Assembly: GCF_020923435.1 (NCBI RefSeq) | Contig: NZ_CP087263.1 | Span: 3,367,970 to 3,431,969, forward strand | From: Brevibacillus humidisoli | GTDB lineage: Bacteria; Bacillota; Bacilli; Brevibacillales; Brevibacillaceae | Direction of reading: 5' to 3' | Length of the DNA stretch: 64,000 nucleotides | Shown here: in pieces, positions 34,987-42,682 of the stretch | Layout: each line of letters begins with the position of its first letter | Position numbering within the stretch: the first letter of the stretch is position 1 | Notes under the pieces: model-generated | What the model saw: only the letters and a program-made list of their open reading frames with translations | What the model was told of the DNA's origin: nothing | The model's database searches: none | Translations under genes and position numbers: made by a program

Positions 34987-35532
34987 TTGAACGCTGCGAC
35001 AATCAACGGTGGTGACGTGTACCGCAACGCGATTCAACTCCTGCAGCAGCGCGGTGTACAGCTTGAGGATATTGCCGAATTGGTCATGTTTTTGCAAAAA
35101 GACTACATCCCTGATCTGGAACGGCAGACCTGTCTGGACAGTGTGCAGGCTGTTCTGCAGAAGCGCGAAGTACAAAATGCCTTGCTAACCGGTATTCAGT
35201 TAGACATGCTGGCCGAACAAAACCGGTTGATCTCTCCGCTGCAGGAGATGATGATGCGGGATGAACCCTTGTATGGTGTAGATGAGGTCATGTCTTTAGC
35301 TATTCTCAACATTTACGGAAGTATCGGGTTAACCAATTACGGCTACATCGACAAGTTGAAGTACGGTATCCTGGAACGCTTAAACGACAAGCAGTATGGT
35401 GTCCATACCTTTTTGGATGACCTCGTCGGTGCAATCGCCGCGGCAGCGTCAAGTCGGATCGCCCACAATTACTATGAGCGGGAAGAAGAACGGCAGCACA
35501 TGAAAGAGCGTTTCAATCAAACCGTGAAATGA
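34987..35532 (+). CDS. yutG: Phosphatidylglycerophosphatase A-like protein YutG
   Basis: The 181-residue protein has the PgpA/YutG core: TCLDSVQAVLQKREVQNALLTGI (about 38-60), LYGVDEVMSLAILNIYGSIGLTNYGYIDK and HTFLDDLVGAIAAAASSRIAH with the acidic metal-binding residues. YutG-type proteins are soluble and may act on phosphatidylglycerophosphate or a similar phosphate. The TTG start follows GAGGAAGGAG. It converges on yutF with only 21 bp between and no terminator. Confidence 0.87.
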   Translation: MNAATINGGDVYRNAIQLLQQRGVQLEDIAELVMFLQKDYIPDLERQTCLDSVQAVLQKREVQNALLTGIQLDMLAEQNRLISPLQEMMMRDEPLYGVDEVMSLAILNIYGSIGLTNYGYIDKLKYGILERLNDKQYGVHTFLDDLVGAIAAAASSRIAHNYYEREEERQHMKERFNQTVK

Positions 35533-35553
35533 GGACAAGCTGCTCCGTACCTC

Positions 35554-36324
35554 TCACTTCGTCCACCAGCTCCATAGATCGGAAGCGGTGTAGGTTGGCC
35601 GAACCGGATGCTCGTGCGCATCATCGATGGTAGAGAAACCGGTCAACACCAGCAGACTGTCCATGCCGCTGTTGGCAGCCGCCTCAATATCCGTATGCAG
35701 GTTGTCGCCGACCACTAACGTCCGCTCCCGCTTTGTTCCTAATCGCTGCAACGCGAAGTCAACAACCCACTTGTTCGGCTTGCCGATCACAATCGGTTCT
35801 ACGCCAGAGGCGACACGTATGGCTGCCACTAGTGATCCGTTGCCTGGGGCCAACCCCCTCTCAGTCGGCAGGGCGGCATCGCCATTGGTCGCCACGAATA
35901 GCGCCCCTTGCCGGATCGCACGGGAGGCGACCGCCAGTTTATCATAGCTGAATGTACGATCGATGCCGATGACGACGGCTTGGGGCTGCTGATCATCCAC
36001 GACGAAGTCAGCCTGCTCCAACGCCGTGCGCAGCCCTGCTTCACCGATGATATACAGAGGGGTGCCTGGCGCCAACCGCTGCCGCAGAAAAGCAGCAGTG
36101 GCCAAGCTAGAAGTGTACACCTCTTTTTCCGTTGTCGGCAGCCCCATGGCGGTTAGCCGCTCAGCGATCACCTGCGGAGTCGCCGAGGAGTTATTGGTCA
36201 GATAGAGAAAGGGAATCTGTTCCCGCTTCAGGGCCTGTACAAATCGGACTGCTTCTGGAATCACCTGGCTGCCCCGATAAATCGTCCCGTCAAGATCAAG
36301 CAAAAAGGCTTCGTATTGTTTCAT
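35554..36324 (-). CDS. yutF: HAD family phosphatase YutF
   Basis: The 256-residue protein is a NagD-like HAD hydrolase. Motif I is FLLDLDGTIYRG (about 7-18) with the nucleophile aspartate, motif II YLTNNSSATP, motif III GKPNKWVVDFAL, and motif IV VVGDNLHTDIEAA. It removes phosphate from small metabolites; the substrate is not certain. Setting the start at ATG 36324 gives the same length as B. subtilis YutF. Confidence 0.93.
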   Translation of the reverse strand: MKQYEAFLLDLDGTIYRGSQVIPEAVRFVQALKREQIPFLYLTNNSSATPQVIAERLTAMGLPTTEKEVYTSSLATAAFLRQRLAPGTPLYIIGEAGLRTALEQADFVVDDQQPQAVVIGIDRTFSYDKLAVASRAIRQGALFVATNGDAALPTERGLAPGNGSLVAAIRVASGVEPIVIGKPNKWVVDFALQRLGTKRERTLVVGDNLHTDIEAAANSGMDSLLVLTGFSTIDDAHEHPVRPTYTASDLWSWWTK

Positions 36325-36355
36325 CGCACCCACCTATCTTCTCCTTTTTTCGATA

Positions 36356-36383
36356 AAAAGAAAAAGCCACTCTGAGCGAGTGG
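36356..36383 (-). terminator. Terminator of the SufR-like regulator gene
   Basis: On the minus strand CCACTC and GAGTGG form a short stem with a five-base loop followed by CTTTTTCTTTTT, 23 bp after the stop. Confidence 0.72.
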
Positions 36384-36405
36384 ATCCTAATCCTATCCTG
36401 ACAGG

Positions 36406-37038
36406 TCAGCCGGACCTGTCTTTGATCCGGTAGACACAATTGTCTCCCCCTTTGGCCATGCAGGACGTCTGTTCCACCTCAGCGTCGAGGACGCGGCGAA
36501 ACAGGGAAAGCTCGCAGTTGCAAGCATGGTGAAACTGCCTAGCAACCTGGGAGATCGGACAATTGTATTCTTTCAGGTAATACGTGCCGTTCTTGTCGTC
36601 ATGTTCCCATTCCACCATGTAGCCTTTCTGGTTTTGCAGTTCTGCCAGAGCGGCAACTCGCTGTTTCAGGTCTCCTTGGACATACGTGCGGTAGTTTTGT
36701 TCCAGGCGATCCTCGCGACGGCGGAACAGTTTCTCCACTTTGTCCGGCCCGTCTACGTCCTGCAGATCGTGCAGGAAATCCAGCGTCAAATCATGGTAGT
36801 TGCGCGGAAACAATTCATCCGCTTCTTCGGAGAGGGAATACACGTTGGTCGGTCTCCCCATCGCCTGTCGTACGAGCGAAGATTTGATCAGGTTGTCCCT
36901 TTCAAGGGTATTCAAATGGCGGCGTACAGCCATTTCCGTAATCCCGAGTTCAATCGCCATATCACTCACAGGGAGTGGTCCCTTTGTTTTTAACATATGC
37001 AAGATTTGGTTACGAGTGGACGTCTGTTCAGTACTCAC
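36406..37038 (-). CDS. SufR-like DeoR/ArsR-type regulator with cysteine cluster
   Basis: The 210-residue protein has an N-terminal winged helix (TRNQILHMLKTKGPLPVSDMAIELGITEMAVRRHLNTL covers about 8-45), a helical middle, and a C-terminal half with cysteines in YNCPISQV, HACNCELS, QTSCMAKGGDNCVYRI. This layout is that of SufR/COG2345 regulators, in which cysteines hold an Fe-S cluster and control Fe-S assembly genes. The window's Fe-S carriers are not next to it. The GTG start at 37038 follows AAGGGTGGTG at a slightly long distance. Confidence 0.85.
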   Translation of the reverse strand: MSTEQTSTRNQILHMLKTKGPLPVSDMAIELGITEMAVRRHLNTLERDNLIKSSLVRQAMGRPTNVYSLSEEADELFPRNYHDLTLDFLHDLQDVDGPDKVEKLFRRREDRLEQNYRTYVQGDLKQRVAALAELQNQKGYMVEWEHDDKNGTYYLKEYNCPISQVARQFHHACNCELSLFRRVLDAEVEQTSCMAKGGDNCVYRIKDRSG

Positions 37039-37157
37039 GATCCATCACCACCCTTCTACATGCTATTTTACCCTATCATCTCCCTTTAGTAAACTAAAGA
37101 TAGATTTTTGTTTATAAAATCCGTTTTTGCCTAAAAACTCCCCTTGGGACTACCGGT

Positions 37158-37592
37158 TTAGAATAACTCCTGCTTGATATACTGCCTAACTGCCGACGAA
37201 AACCGGGCAAGCGAATCGAGTGAGACACGTACCAGCCGGATCATTTCCAGTTGTGGTACGTCCGTATAATTGTGTACCAGCTCTTTTCGAAAGGCAACAA
37301 GCTCAGTAAGTACAGCAGCGGATTGATCATCAAGCACTCGTTCGTCCCGCAAAATTTCCACGATGTCCGTATAGCTGCCCGGATCGCGCATGATAAATCC
37401 GTCAATCAAAGCATTGCCCGTATCCACAATCGCTTCAATCGTCGTGTGCAGTGCCCGCTCAATCGCAGCAACCACAGTTTGATCTGACAAAATATCAGCG
37501 TCCGGCGCGTTGATCAACGTACGCAGCAGCCGAAGTCTTTCCTCCAGGTGCAAAAGCACGCTTTCGATCCGATCTGTATTGAGATTGTACAT
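37158..37592 (-). CDS. yutE: HepT-like HEPN protein YutE (DUF86)
   Basis: The 144-residue helical protein has the HEPN RNase motif RKELVHNYTD, that is R-x4-H-x-Y, at about residues 106-113. DUF86/HepT proteins act as toxins or RNases, often with a MntA-like nucleotidyltransferase antitoxin. No such partner gene is next to it here, and YutE is conserved as a solo gene in Bacillales. A short membrane peptide gene precedes it by 18 bp. Confidence 0.88.
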   Translation of the reverse strand: MYNLNTDRIESVLLHLEERLRLLRTLINAPDADILSDQTVVAAIERALHTTIEAIVDTGNALIDGFIMRDPGSYTDIVEILRDERVLDDQSAAVLTELVAFRKELVHNYTDVPQLEMIRLVRVSLDSLARFSSAVRQYIKQELF

Positions 37593-37610
37593 GCAGCATT
37601 CACCCGCTTG

Positions 37611-37715
37611 TTATTTTTTCATCTGATCGCGTTTCTTTTTTGACGCCCGCTTGGCGTATAGAAGCGTGCCGACAAATGTCAGGATCAATACGATCAGTAC
37701 TAATTCTCCCTGCAT
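37611..37715 (-). CDS. Possible 34-residue membrane peptide upstream of yutE
   Basis: The frame from ATG 37715 encodes one hydrophobic helix (ELVLIVLILTFVGTLLYAKR) followed by a very basic tail (KKKRDQMKK), a typical single-pass peptide with the tail in the cytoplasm. It ends 18 bp before yutE. The ribosome site is weak; a GTG at 37733 gives a 40-residue version but lies against its own AAGGG. The clear membrane topology argues for a gene. Confidence 0.5.
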   Translation of the reverse strand: MQGELVLIVLILTFVGTLLYAKRASKKKRDQMKK

Positions 37716-37800
37716 GAGATATTCTCGATCCACACCCTTCACCCCATTTCCGTATCAAGTATATCAGAAACCTTATGAGAGCCGTTAGAAAAGGGGTGCG

Positions 37801-37850
37801 AAAACAAAAACAAGCTTCCCTGTCCGATCAGGCAGACAGAAGGAAGCTTG
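37801..37850 (-). terminator. Terminator of the EAL gene
   Basis: CAAGCTTCC and GGAAGCTTG enclose an inner CTGTC/GACAG stem; on the minus strand TTTTTGTTTT follows, about 75 bp after the stop. Confidence 0.85.
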
Positions 37851-37922
37851 GTAAAAGAACAGTTGACGCCCTGCCTCACCGGCAAGGGATCAATGTAGGT
37901 GGTTTCTGTATGATGAAATGGA

Positions 37923-39242
37923 CTATTCCGTGCCAACTGCCATCTCTTGAAACGGCTTCTGCGGCTTGGAGAACAGGAATCCCTGTCCATATGCAACGTT
38001 TTTCCGGATCAGTACAGCAGCCTCCGCCTCTGTCTCGATTCCCTCCGCCACTACCCCGCAGCCGATTCGTTCAGCGATCAGCAGGAGAGCCTGCAGGACG
38101 GAATCTTTGATCTCATGCTGATCAATCCCCTGGATGATGGACCGATCAACCTTGATAAACTCGGGCAATAGTTCAGAAATCATATGTAAACTGGAGTAGC
38201 CGGCACCCGTGTCGTCAACGGCAAAGCGGAAACCTGCCTTGCGAAATGCAGCTAATGCCTGAAAGAAGGACGGATAGTCATCCACTGCATGCCGCTCCGT
38301 TATCTCCAGCACAATCTGACTGGGTGAAATCCTGGGGAAACGCTTCATCTGCTGCATCACCTGCTGGTAAAACAGGCTGCTGCACAAGCTGGGAACAGTC
38401 ACATTGATAAAAATAGGACTCTTGTTCTGCTTGTTCTCCACTTCGCTCAGAGCCTTCTGAATGACAAGCAATTCCAAAGGGATCAGCATCCCCGCAAGAT
38501 GGGCAAAATGAAAAAGCTGCTGCGGCTGGTTGTATAAGGTCTCCTTCGGCCCGCGTGTCAGGATTTCCCACCCCTCCACCTCACCCGTAGAGAGTGAGAT
38601 AATCGGTTGGGCCAACACCTGAATATCCTCTTCTTCAATAATCCGGCGGATATCTGCACGGTAATTGCCCAGATGGGTATGAACAGCTTGCTTGGCCAGC
38701 GACTGAACATCTCGCATCGCGGATGTAAACGACTCGTAGGAATCTTGCCTGTTGAGGTCGATCCTGGTTGATGCCGAAGATAAGGTGATCCCGACGTCGA
38801 GAAAAGCTGCCGCGCGAATATTGAGCTCCCGCTCCACTTCATGGCGGATCTGGTCGGTTCGCTCTTGCAGCCAGTCAGAGCAGAACTCCTCGTGCCGATC
38901 GCGAAGCAGAATGAAGTAATCGTCTAGATCATATCGCTGCAGGACAAACAGATCTTCATCTGCGACGCATCTGCGCACCACATCGGCAAATACCTCAGCG
39001 ACCGTCTCCTCTGTCTGCAACACCACATGAGGAGGATACACGGCTTTTACTTCTCCATACTGCTGCACATGAAAAAATAGCAGTGCGCAGCGTTCGCCCG
39101 TTTTGCAGCACTCATCAATCCGTTCCAGTACGACATCTCGCAAAGAAAAGTGAGGGGGAAACAATTTGAGTGCGCGAGATGGGTAAAGCAGTTGAATCAA
39201 CATTTTCAGCTTGTCCCAACCCCTGTGTGTCCTTGGATACAC
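37923..39242 (-). CDS. Cyclic-di-GMP phosphodiesterase (degenerate GGDEF plus EAL)
   Basis: The 439-residue protein has an N-terminal GGDEF-like region (about 40-180) in which the active motif is lost (LDDYF in its place) and a C-terminal EAL domain from about 200. In EAL the motif reads EIL (EGWEILTRG), with FINVTV asparagine, LEITERH, VDDTGAGYSS, EFIKVDRSI lysine, EGIETEAE and YGQGFLFSKP glutamine all kept, so hydrolysis of cyclic-di-GMP is expected. There is no membrane segment. I chose GTG 39242, five bases after AGGAGGGG; longer starts lack a ribosome site. Confidence 0.88.
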   Translation of the reverse strand: MYPRTHRGWDKLKMLIQLLYPSRALKLFPPHFSLRDVVLERIDECCKTGERCALLFFHVQQYGEVKAVYPPHVVLQTEETVAEVFADVVRRCVADEDLFVLQRYDLDDYFILLRDRHEEFCSDWLQERTDQIRHEVERELNIRAAAFLDVGITLSSASTRIDLNRQDSYESFTSAMRDVQSLAKQAVHTHLGNYRADIRRIIEEEDIQVLAQPIISLSTGEVEGWEILTRGPKETLYNQPQQLFHFAHLAGMLIPLELLVIQKALSEVENKQNKSPIFINVTVPSLCSSLFYQQVMQQMKRFPRISPSQIVLEITERHAVDDYPSFFQALAAFRKAGFRFAVDDTGAGYSSLHMISELLPEFIKVDRSIIQGIDQHEIKDSVLQALLLIAERIGCGVVAEGIETEAEAAVLIRKNVAYGQGFLFSKPQKPFQEMAVGTE

Positions 39243-39310
39243 TGCAGCCCCTCCTACTATTCTGTTGATCACCCTACTCCTCATCTATCGACGATAAGTA
39301 CAGGAGTTGA

Positions 39311-39349
39311 TTCCCATTGCTACTGCTATATTAGTAAAATTAATGGGAA
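39311..39349. repeat. Inverted repeat in the EAL-glpX divergent region
   Basis: TTCCCATT at 39311-39318 faces AATGGGAA at 39342-39349 over 23 A/T-rich bases that contain TATATT. The arms could be an operator for either divergent gene. No regulator is suggested by the sequence. Confidence 0.4.
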
Positions 39350-39433
39350 CATTCAACTTCAATATGAAAAGTAACCAACTATGCTACAATGGATAAGGAA
39401 ATAAAGCATCGAACGCAGAAAAAGGAGGGTCTG

Positions 39434-40426
39434 ATGGACAGGGAATTGGCGTTAGAGGTGGTACGGGTCACAGAGATGGCGGCCCTTGCATCCGCCCAGT
39501 GGCTCGGACGTGGCAAAAAAAATGAAGCAGACGGCGCAGCAACAAATGCGATGCGGACGATGTTTGATACCATTGCGATGCGCGGCACGGTCGTCATTGG
39601 TGAAGGCGAGCTGGATGAAGCGCCGATGCTATACATAGGAGAGCAAGTAGGCAGTGCAGGGGCGAGCGGTCCGGAAGTGGATGTTGCGGTCGATCCTCTG
39701 GAAGGTACAACCATTGTAGCCAAGGGACACGCAAATGCCATGTCTGTCCTTGCGATTGGCGATCGAGGGACGCTGTTGCATGCTCCTGACATGTACATGA
39801 GAAAAATGGTAGTGGGCCCTCGTGCTGCCGGAAAGATCAACCTGGACGATCCGATCGACACGATGATTGAAGTGGTGGCTGAAGCAAACCATAAACGGGT
39901 GCAAGACGTTACCGTGATCATCCAGGAACGTGAACGACATCAACACATCATTGAAGCTGTCCGGGACAAAGGGGCACGCGTAAAACTGTTCGGGGACGGC
40001 GATGTGGCAGCCGCAATCGCCGCCTGCATGCCGAATACAGGCATTGATCTCTTTCTCGGCATTGGCGGGGCGCCCGAAGGGGTCATCAGCGCCGCTGCAG
40101 TCAAGTGTCTGGGCGGCGATATGCAATCACAGCTGAAGCCGCAAAACGAGCGAGAGCGGCAACGCTGCGTGCAAATGGGGGTTACCAATCCGGAACAAGT
40201 ATTGGCATTGTCCGACCTTGTTGGCGGAGATGATGCGATTTTTGCCGCTACCGGGGTGTCAGACGGCGAGCTGCTGCAAGGTGTTCGCTATCTCGGCGAC
40301 AACCTGGCGGAGACCCATTCGCTGGTGATGCGCGCCAAAACCAAGACGATCCGCTTCATCCGTGCGGTGCATAACCTTGAGCATAAACCTCATTTTGTGA
40401 AGGAAGCAGGTGGGATAGATGTCTGA
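39434..40426 (+). CDS. glpX: Class II fructose-1,6-bisphosphatase GlpX
   Basis: The 330-residue enzyme has the class II motifs GRGKKNEADGAA (about 26-37), VVIGEGELDEAPML, VDVAVDPLEGTTIVA with the metal and phosphate-binding acidic residues, and FLGIGGAPEGVISAAA. It makes fructose 6-phosphate in gluconeogenesis. The start at 39434 follows AAAGGAGGG. The DUF3055 gene overlaps its last 8 bp. Confidence 0.95.
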   Translation: MDRELALEVVRVTEMAALASAQWLGRGKKNEADGAATNAMRTMFDTIAMRGTVVIGEGELDEAPMLYIGEQVGSAGASGPEVDVAVDPLEGTTIVAKGHANAMSVLAIGDRGTLLHAPDMYMRKMVVGPRAAGKINLDDPIDTMIEVVAEANHKRVQDVTVIIQERERHQHIIEAVRDKGARVKLFGDGDVAAAIAACMPNTGIDLFLGIGGAPEGVISAAAVKCLGGDMQSQLKPQNERERQRCVQMGVTNPEQVLALSDLVGGDDAIFAATGVSDGELLQGVRYLGDNLAETHSLVMRAKTKTIRFIRAVHNLEHKPHFVKEAGGIDV

Positions 40427-40688
40427 CGATTTGTTTTACCTCTACGACGAGACAGAGGATACCAGCACTCGCTTTGTCAGCTTTATTGGAGAAACCAGCC
40501 GCTTTGATCTGGCGATTACGACAACCAACCGCTTTTATGGCAAAAAACTGGTCATCAACATCCAAAATGGTCGCAGTGCGATCATTGGCGAAGATGATCT
40601 GAATGAAGAAGGTTATCTGGAGTACGCTTTTCAGCTTACCGAAGCAGAAGCGGAAGAGTTAAAGACGTTTTTGCTGCGCATCGTGTAA
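40419..40688 (+). CDS. DUF3055 family protein
   Basis: The 89-residue acidic protein has the DUF3055 core (DDLFYLYDETEDTSTRFVSF at the start, GRSAIIGEDDLNEEGYLEYAF later). It begins inside the end of glpX, so it is translated in the same operon. The function is unknown; the fold is a small alpha/beta unit. Confidence 0.88.
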   Translation: MSDDLFYLYDETEDTSTRFVSFIGETSRFDLAITTTNRFYGKKLVINIQNGRSAIIGEDDLNEEGYLEYAFQLTEAEAEELKTFLLRIV

Positions 40689-40696
40689 ATCGAGAA

Positions 40697-40735
40697 AGCC
40701 GTCAGGGGAAAAGACTCCCTGACGGCTCTTTGCTT
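40697..40735 (+). terminator. Terminator of the glpX operon
   Basis: AGCCGTCAGGG and CCCTGACGGCT form a perfect 11-bp stem with a nine-base loop, then CTTTGCTTTG. Confidence 0.88.
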
Positions 40736-41042
40736 TGTACGCACAGAGTGGGGGGCGCAAAGAGAAAAACAGGCGAGCTCCGCTCGTGCCAGTGCCTGCG
40801 GGGAAGCCGGGATGGCCGTCTCCGCTCCAACAAAGCGGTACGGCGGCCAAAAGCCCTCAAGGGGCGAGGGGAATTCAAGGGAAGCGTTGTCTGCTTCGAC
40901 AAATAACGGAGAGCTATGCCCCAGACTTTGTGGATGGGAACACCGGTTGCAACGCCCATTTTTCTCGGGACAAATCGCCTGTGTCATCCGCCCACCGTAT
41001 ACTACTGTGGAACAAAAAACACAGAGTGAGGAGCGTCGAGAA
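40736..41042. other. GC-rich gene-free interval before the Pro/Tyr-rich gene
   Basis: About 300 bases with no supported gene. The first 150 are GC-rich and open in several frames at once, including a 118-codon minus-strand frame that runs through the glpX-operon terminator. CGTATACTA at about 40994-41002 could be a poor SigK-like -10. Nothing else is recognised. Confidence 0.4.
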
Positions 41043-41474
41043 GTGAGTATGCAACCGTATCATCCCTATCCGCATGCAAAGCCGGTTCCTCAGGCTGCCC
41101 CTGCTTATGCCCAAGCTGTTCCAGCTTATGCTCAAGCTGTTCCAGCTTATCCGCAAGCAGCGGGCTTTCAGCCTCAGCCGGTACCGGCTTACCCTTATCA
41201 AGCCGTACCGGTCCAGTTTCGGCGGCGCAGAGATCGCTTTGACAGTCCGGAAGACATCGCACGATTTTTGCTGCCTTTTGTGATTCTATCTCCTTTTCTG
41301 TATTCTTCGCCGTACCAATATTACCCCTACGCGCCTTATACGCCGTATGCGCCCTACTACTCGCCGTACACACCCTACACACCGTATTCCCCGTACTCCT
41401 TTTACCGTCAGACCGCTGGTTCTGAGTACCCGCAGGTGGACGGCGAGTCCGGTCTGCCATTCAACGAACAGTAG
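41043..41474 (+). CDS. Pro/Tyr-rich repeat protein, possible spore surface protein
   Basis: The 143-residue protein has three tandem PAYAQAV-type heptads near the start (residues about 18-40), a central charged and hydrophobic patch (RRRRDRFDSPEDIARFLLPF, about 60-79) and a run of PYxPY triplets (YAPYTPYAPYYSPYTPYTPY, about 96-120). It is low in Lys, and low-complexity as in coat or exosporium proteins, but I know no family. The GTG at 41043 follows GAGGAGCGTCGAGAA. An IS element lies 34 bp after its stop, inside what looks like its terminator. Confidence 0.65.
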   Translation: MSMQPYHPYPHAKPVPQAAPAYAQAVPAYAQAVPAYPQAAGFQPQPVPAYPYQAVPVQFRRRRDRFDSPEDIARFLLPFVILSPFLYSSPYQYYPYAPYTPYAPYYSPYTPYTPYSPYSFYRQTAGSEYPQVDGESGLPFNEQ

Positions 41475-41584
41475 CAAAAAAAGCATTCCCCTGATTTATT
41501 GGAAAAAGTGAAGTGCACCCCTTAAAGTAGACATTGGAAAAACCCCTAGGGAAAACCGATGTTACTTTAGGGGGTGTATTCTTT

Positions 41585-41914
41585 ATGGCATTCAAAGGGC
41601 AAAAGTTCAAGCATTATCCAGAATCACTCAAGATGGAAGCAGTCCGTCTACATGTGGAAGAAGGCTGGAGCTACAGAAAGATTGCGGATCATATGGAAGT
41701 TCAGGACAAGGATCGTGTTAAGGTTTGGATGAGAAAGTATCGTGAGGATGGGCAGGCTGCATTCGAGGATAGACGAGGCAATCCACACAAGGTGGAAACG
41801 GAGCAAGAGCGAGAAATTAGACGTTTGCAATTAGAGGTAGATGTCCTAAAAAAGTGGTTACAAATCTTGAATCGGGAGGGTTGCAAAACCGACACCTCGT
41901 TGTCGATGAACTGA
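41585..41914 (+). CDS. IS3-family transposase OrfA
   Basis: The 109-residue protein has the helix-turn-helix SLKMEAVRLHVEEGWSYRKIADHM (about 15-38) and a C-terminal leucine zipper EREIRRLQLEVDVLKKWLQIL. It binds the IS ends. The frame holds an A-AAA-AAG slippery site at 41848-41854, where a -1 shift would fuse it to OrfB as OrfAB. This ORF looks intact. Confidence 0.88.
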   Translation: MAFKGQKFKHYPESLKMEAVRLHVEEGWSYRKIADHMEVQDKDRVKVWMRKYREDGQAAFEDRRGNPHKVETEQEREIRRLQLEVDVLKKWLQILNREGCKTDTSLSMN

Positions 41915-42622
41915 AGGATAAGCAGAGCGTTAAGGAACTTTGTGCTTATTTAAGAATAAGCAGAAGCGGTTATTATGCCTATCTGAAGCGTAAAACGAAG
42001 AATCCAGACGGAGAACTGAAACGCAGGATCATGGCGATCTACGAGCAACGGAATAAGACTGTAGGCTACCGGCGTATTCAAGACGAGTTATGCCGTCAGT
42101 ATCAAATGATCGTCAATCATAAGAAGGTTCTGCGTCTTATGCAAGAGCTAGGCATAAAAGCAATTATTCGTCGTAAGTATGTCCATCGTACAACTCGTGA
42201 AGCAGCGTTATCGGACGGAAGGATTGCTGAGAATTTGCTGCAACGGGATTTTACGGCAAGTGCTCCTAATTGTAAGTGGGTAACAGATGTAACTCAGTAT
42301 CGAGTACTTGACGACAGGATTTACTTATCCACAATCATGGATTTGTGGAACGGAGAAATTATTGCGTACCACATAAGCAGTCGCAATGACAATCCACTTG
42401 TTTTGGAGACGTTTAGGAAGGTGTTCTTGTTATGACAATGCCGCTATGGAGAGCTTCTTTTCTCATCTCAAGACAGAAGCACTCTATCCTTATGATATAC
42501 GAAGTATTGAAGAGGCACAAAGGCGAATTGAGGAATATATCGACTTTTATAACAATAACCGCGCTCAAAGAAAACTAAACAAGCTGGCACCTGTCGAATA
42601 CAGGAACCAGCTTGCTGCCTAG
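41854..42622 (+). pseudogene. IS3-family transposase OrfB, internally deleted
   Basis: The first part (to about 42420) has the DDE domain with the first catalytic Asp in CKWVTDVTQYRV, up to NDNPLVLETFRK. The frame then shifts and continues as CSCYDNAAMESFFSHLKTEALYPYDIR with the catalytic Glu, to 42622. The HSDQGxQY block with the second Asp, which normally lies between, is missing. Roughly 35-45 codons are gone and the reading frame is broken, so the enzyme is dead. Confidence 0.87.
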
Positions 42623-42682
42623 GGCTTTTTTTCAATGTCCACTAAATGGGGTCTTGACCACGCGGAAAGGTGCTTTTTATTT

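Larger units (their letters stand above)
41509..42660 (+). mobile_element. Defective IS3-family insertion sequence (IS150-like), about 1.15 kb
   Basis: The ends are imperfect inverted repeats: left TGAAGTGCACCCCTTAAAGT, right (reversed) TGGTCAAGACCCCATTTAGT, both followed by GACATTG, so the TG...CA termini align at position 1. Inside are orfA, an A6G frameshift site and orfB in the usual IS3 layout. OrfB has an internal deletion that removes the second catalytic aspartate, so the copy cannot move alone. No clear target duplication is seen (AAG left, CGC right). Confidence 0.85.

Noticed and set aside
40631-40987. Minus-strand frame of 118 codons after the DUF3055 gene
   Set aside because: It overlaps the end of the DUF3055 gene and the strong glpX-operon terminator and has no ribosome site.
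41500-42670. Target site duplication around the IS element
   Set aside because: Bases next to the aligned ends (AAG and CGC) do not match; a duplication may have been lost or the ends may be off by a few bases.
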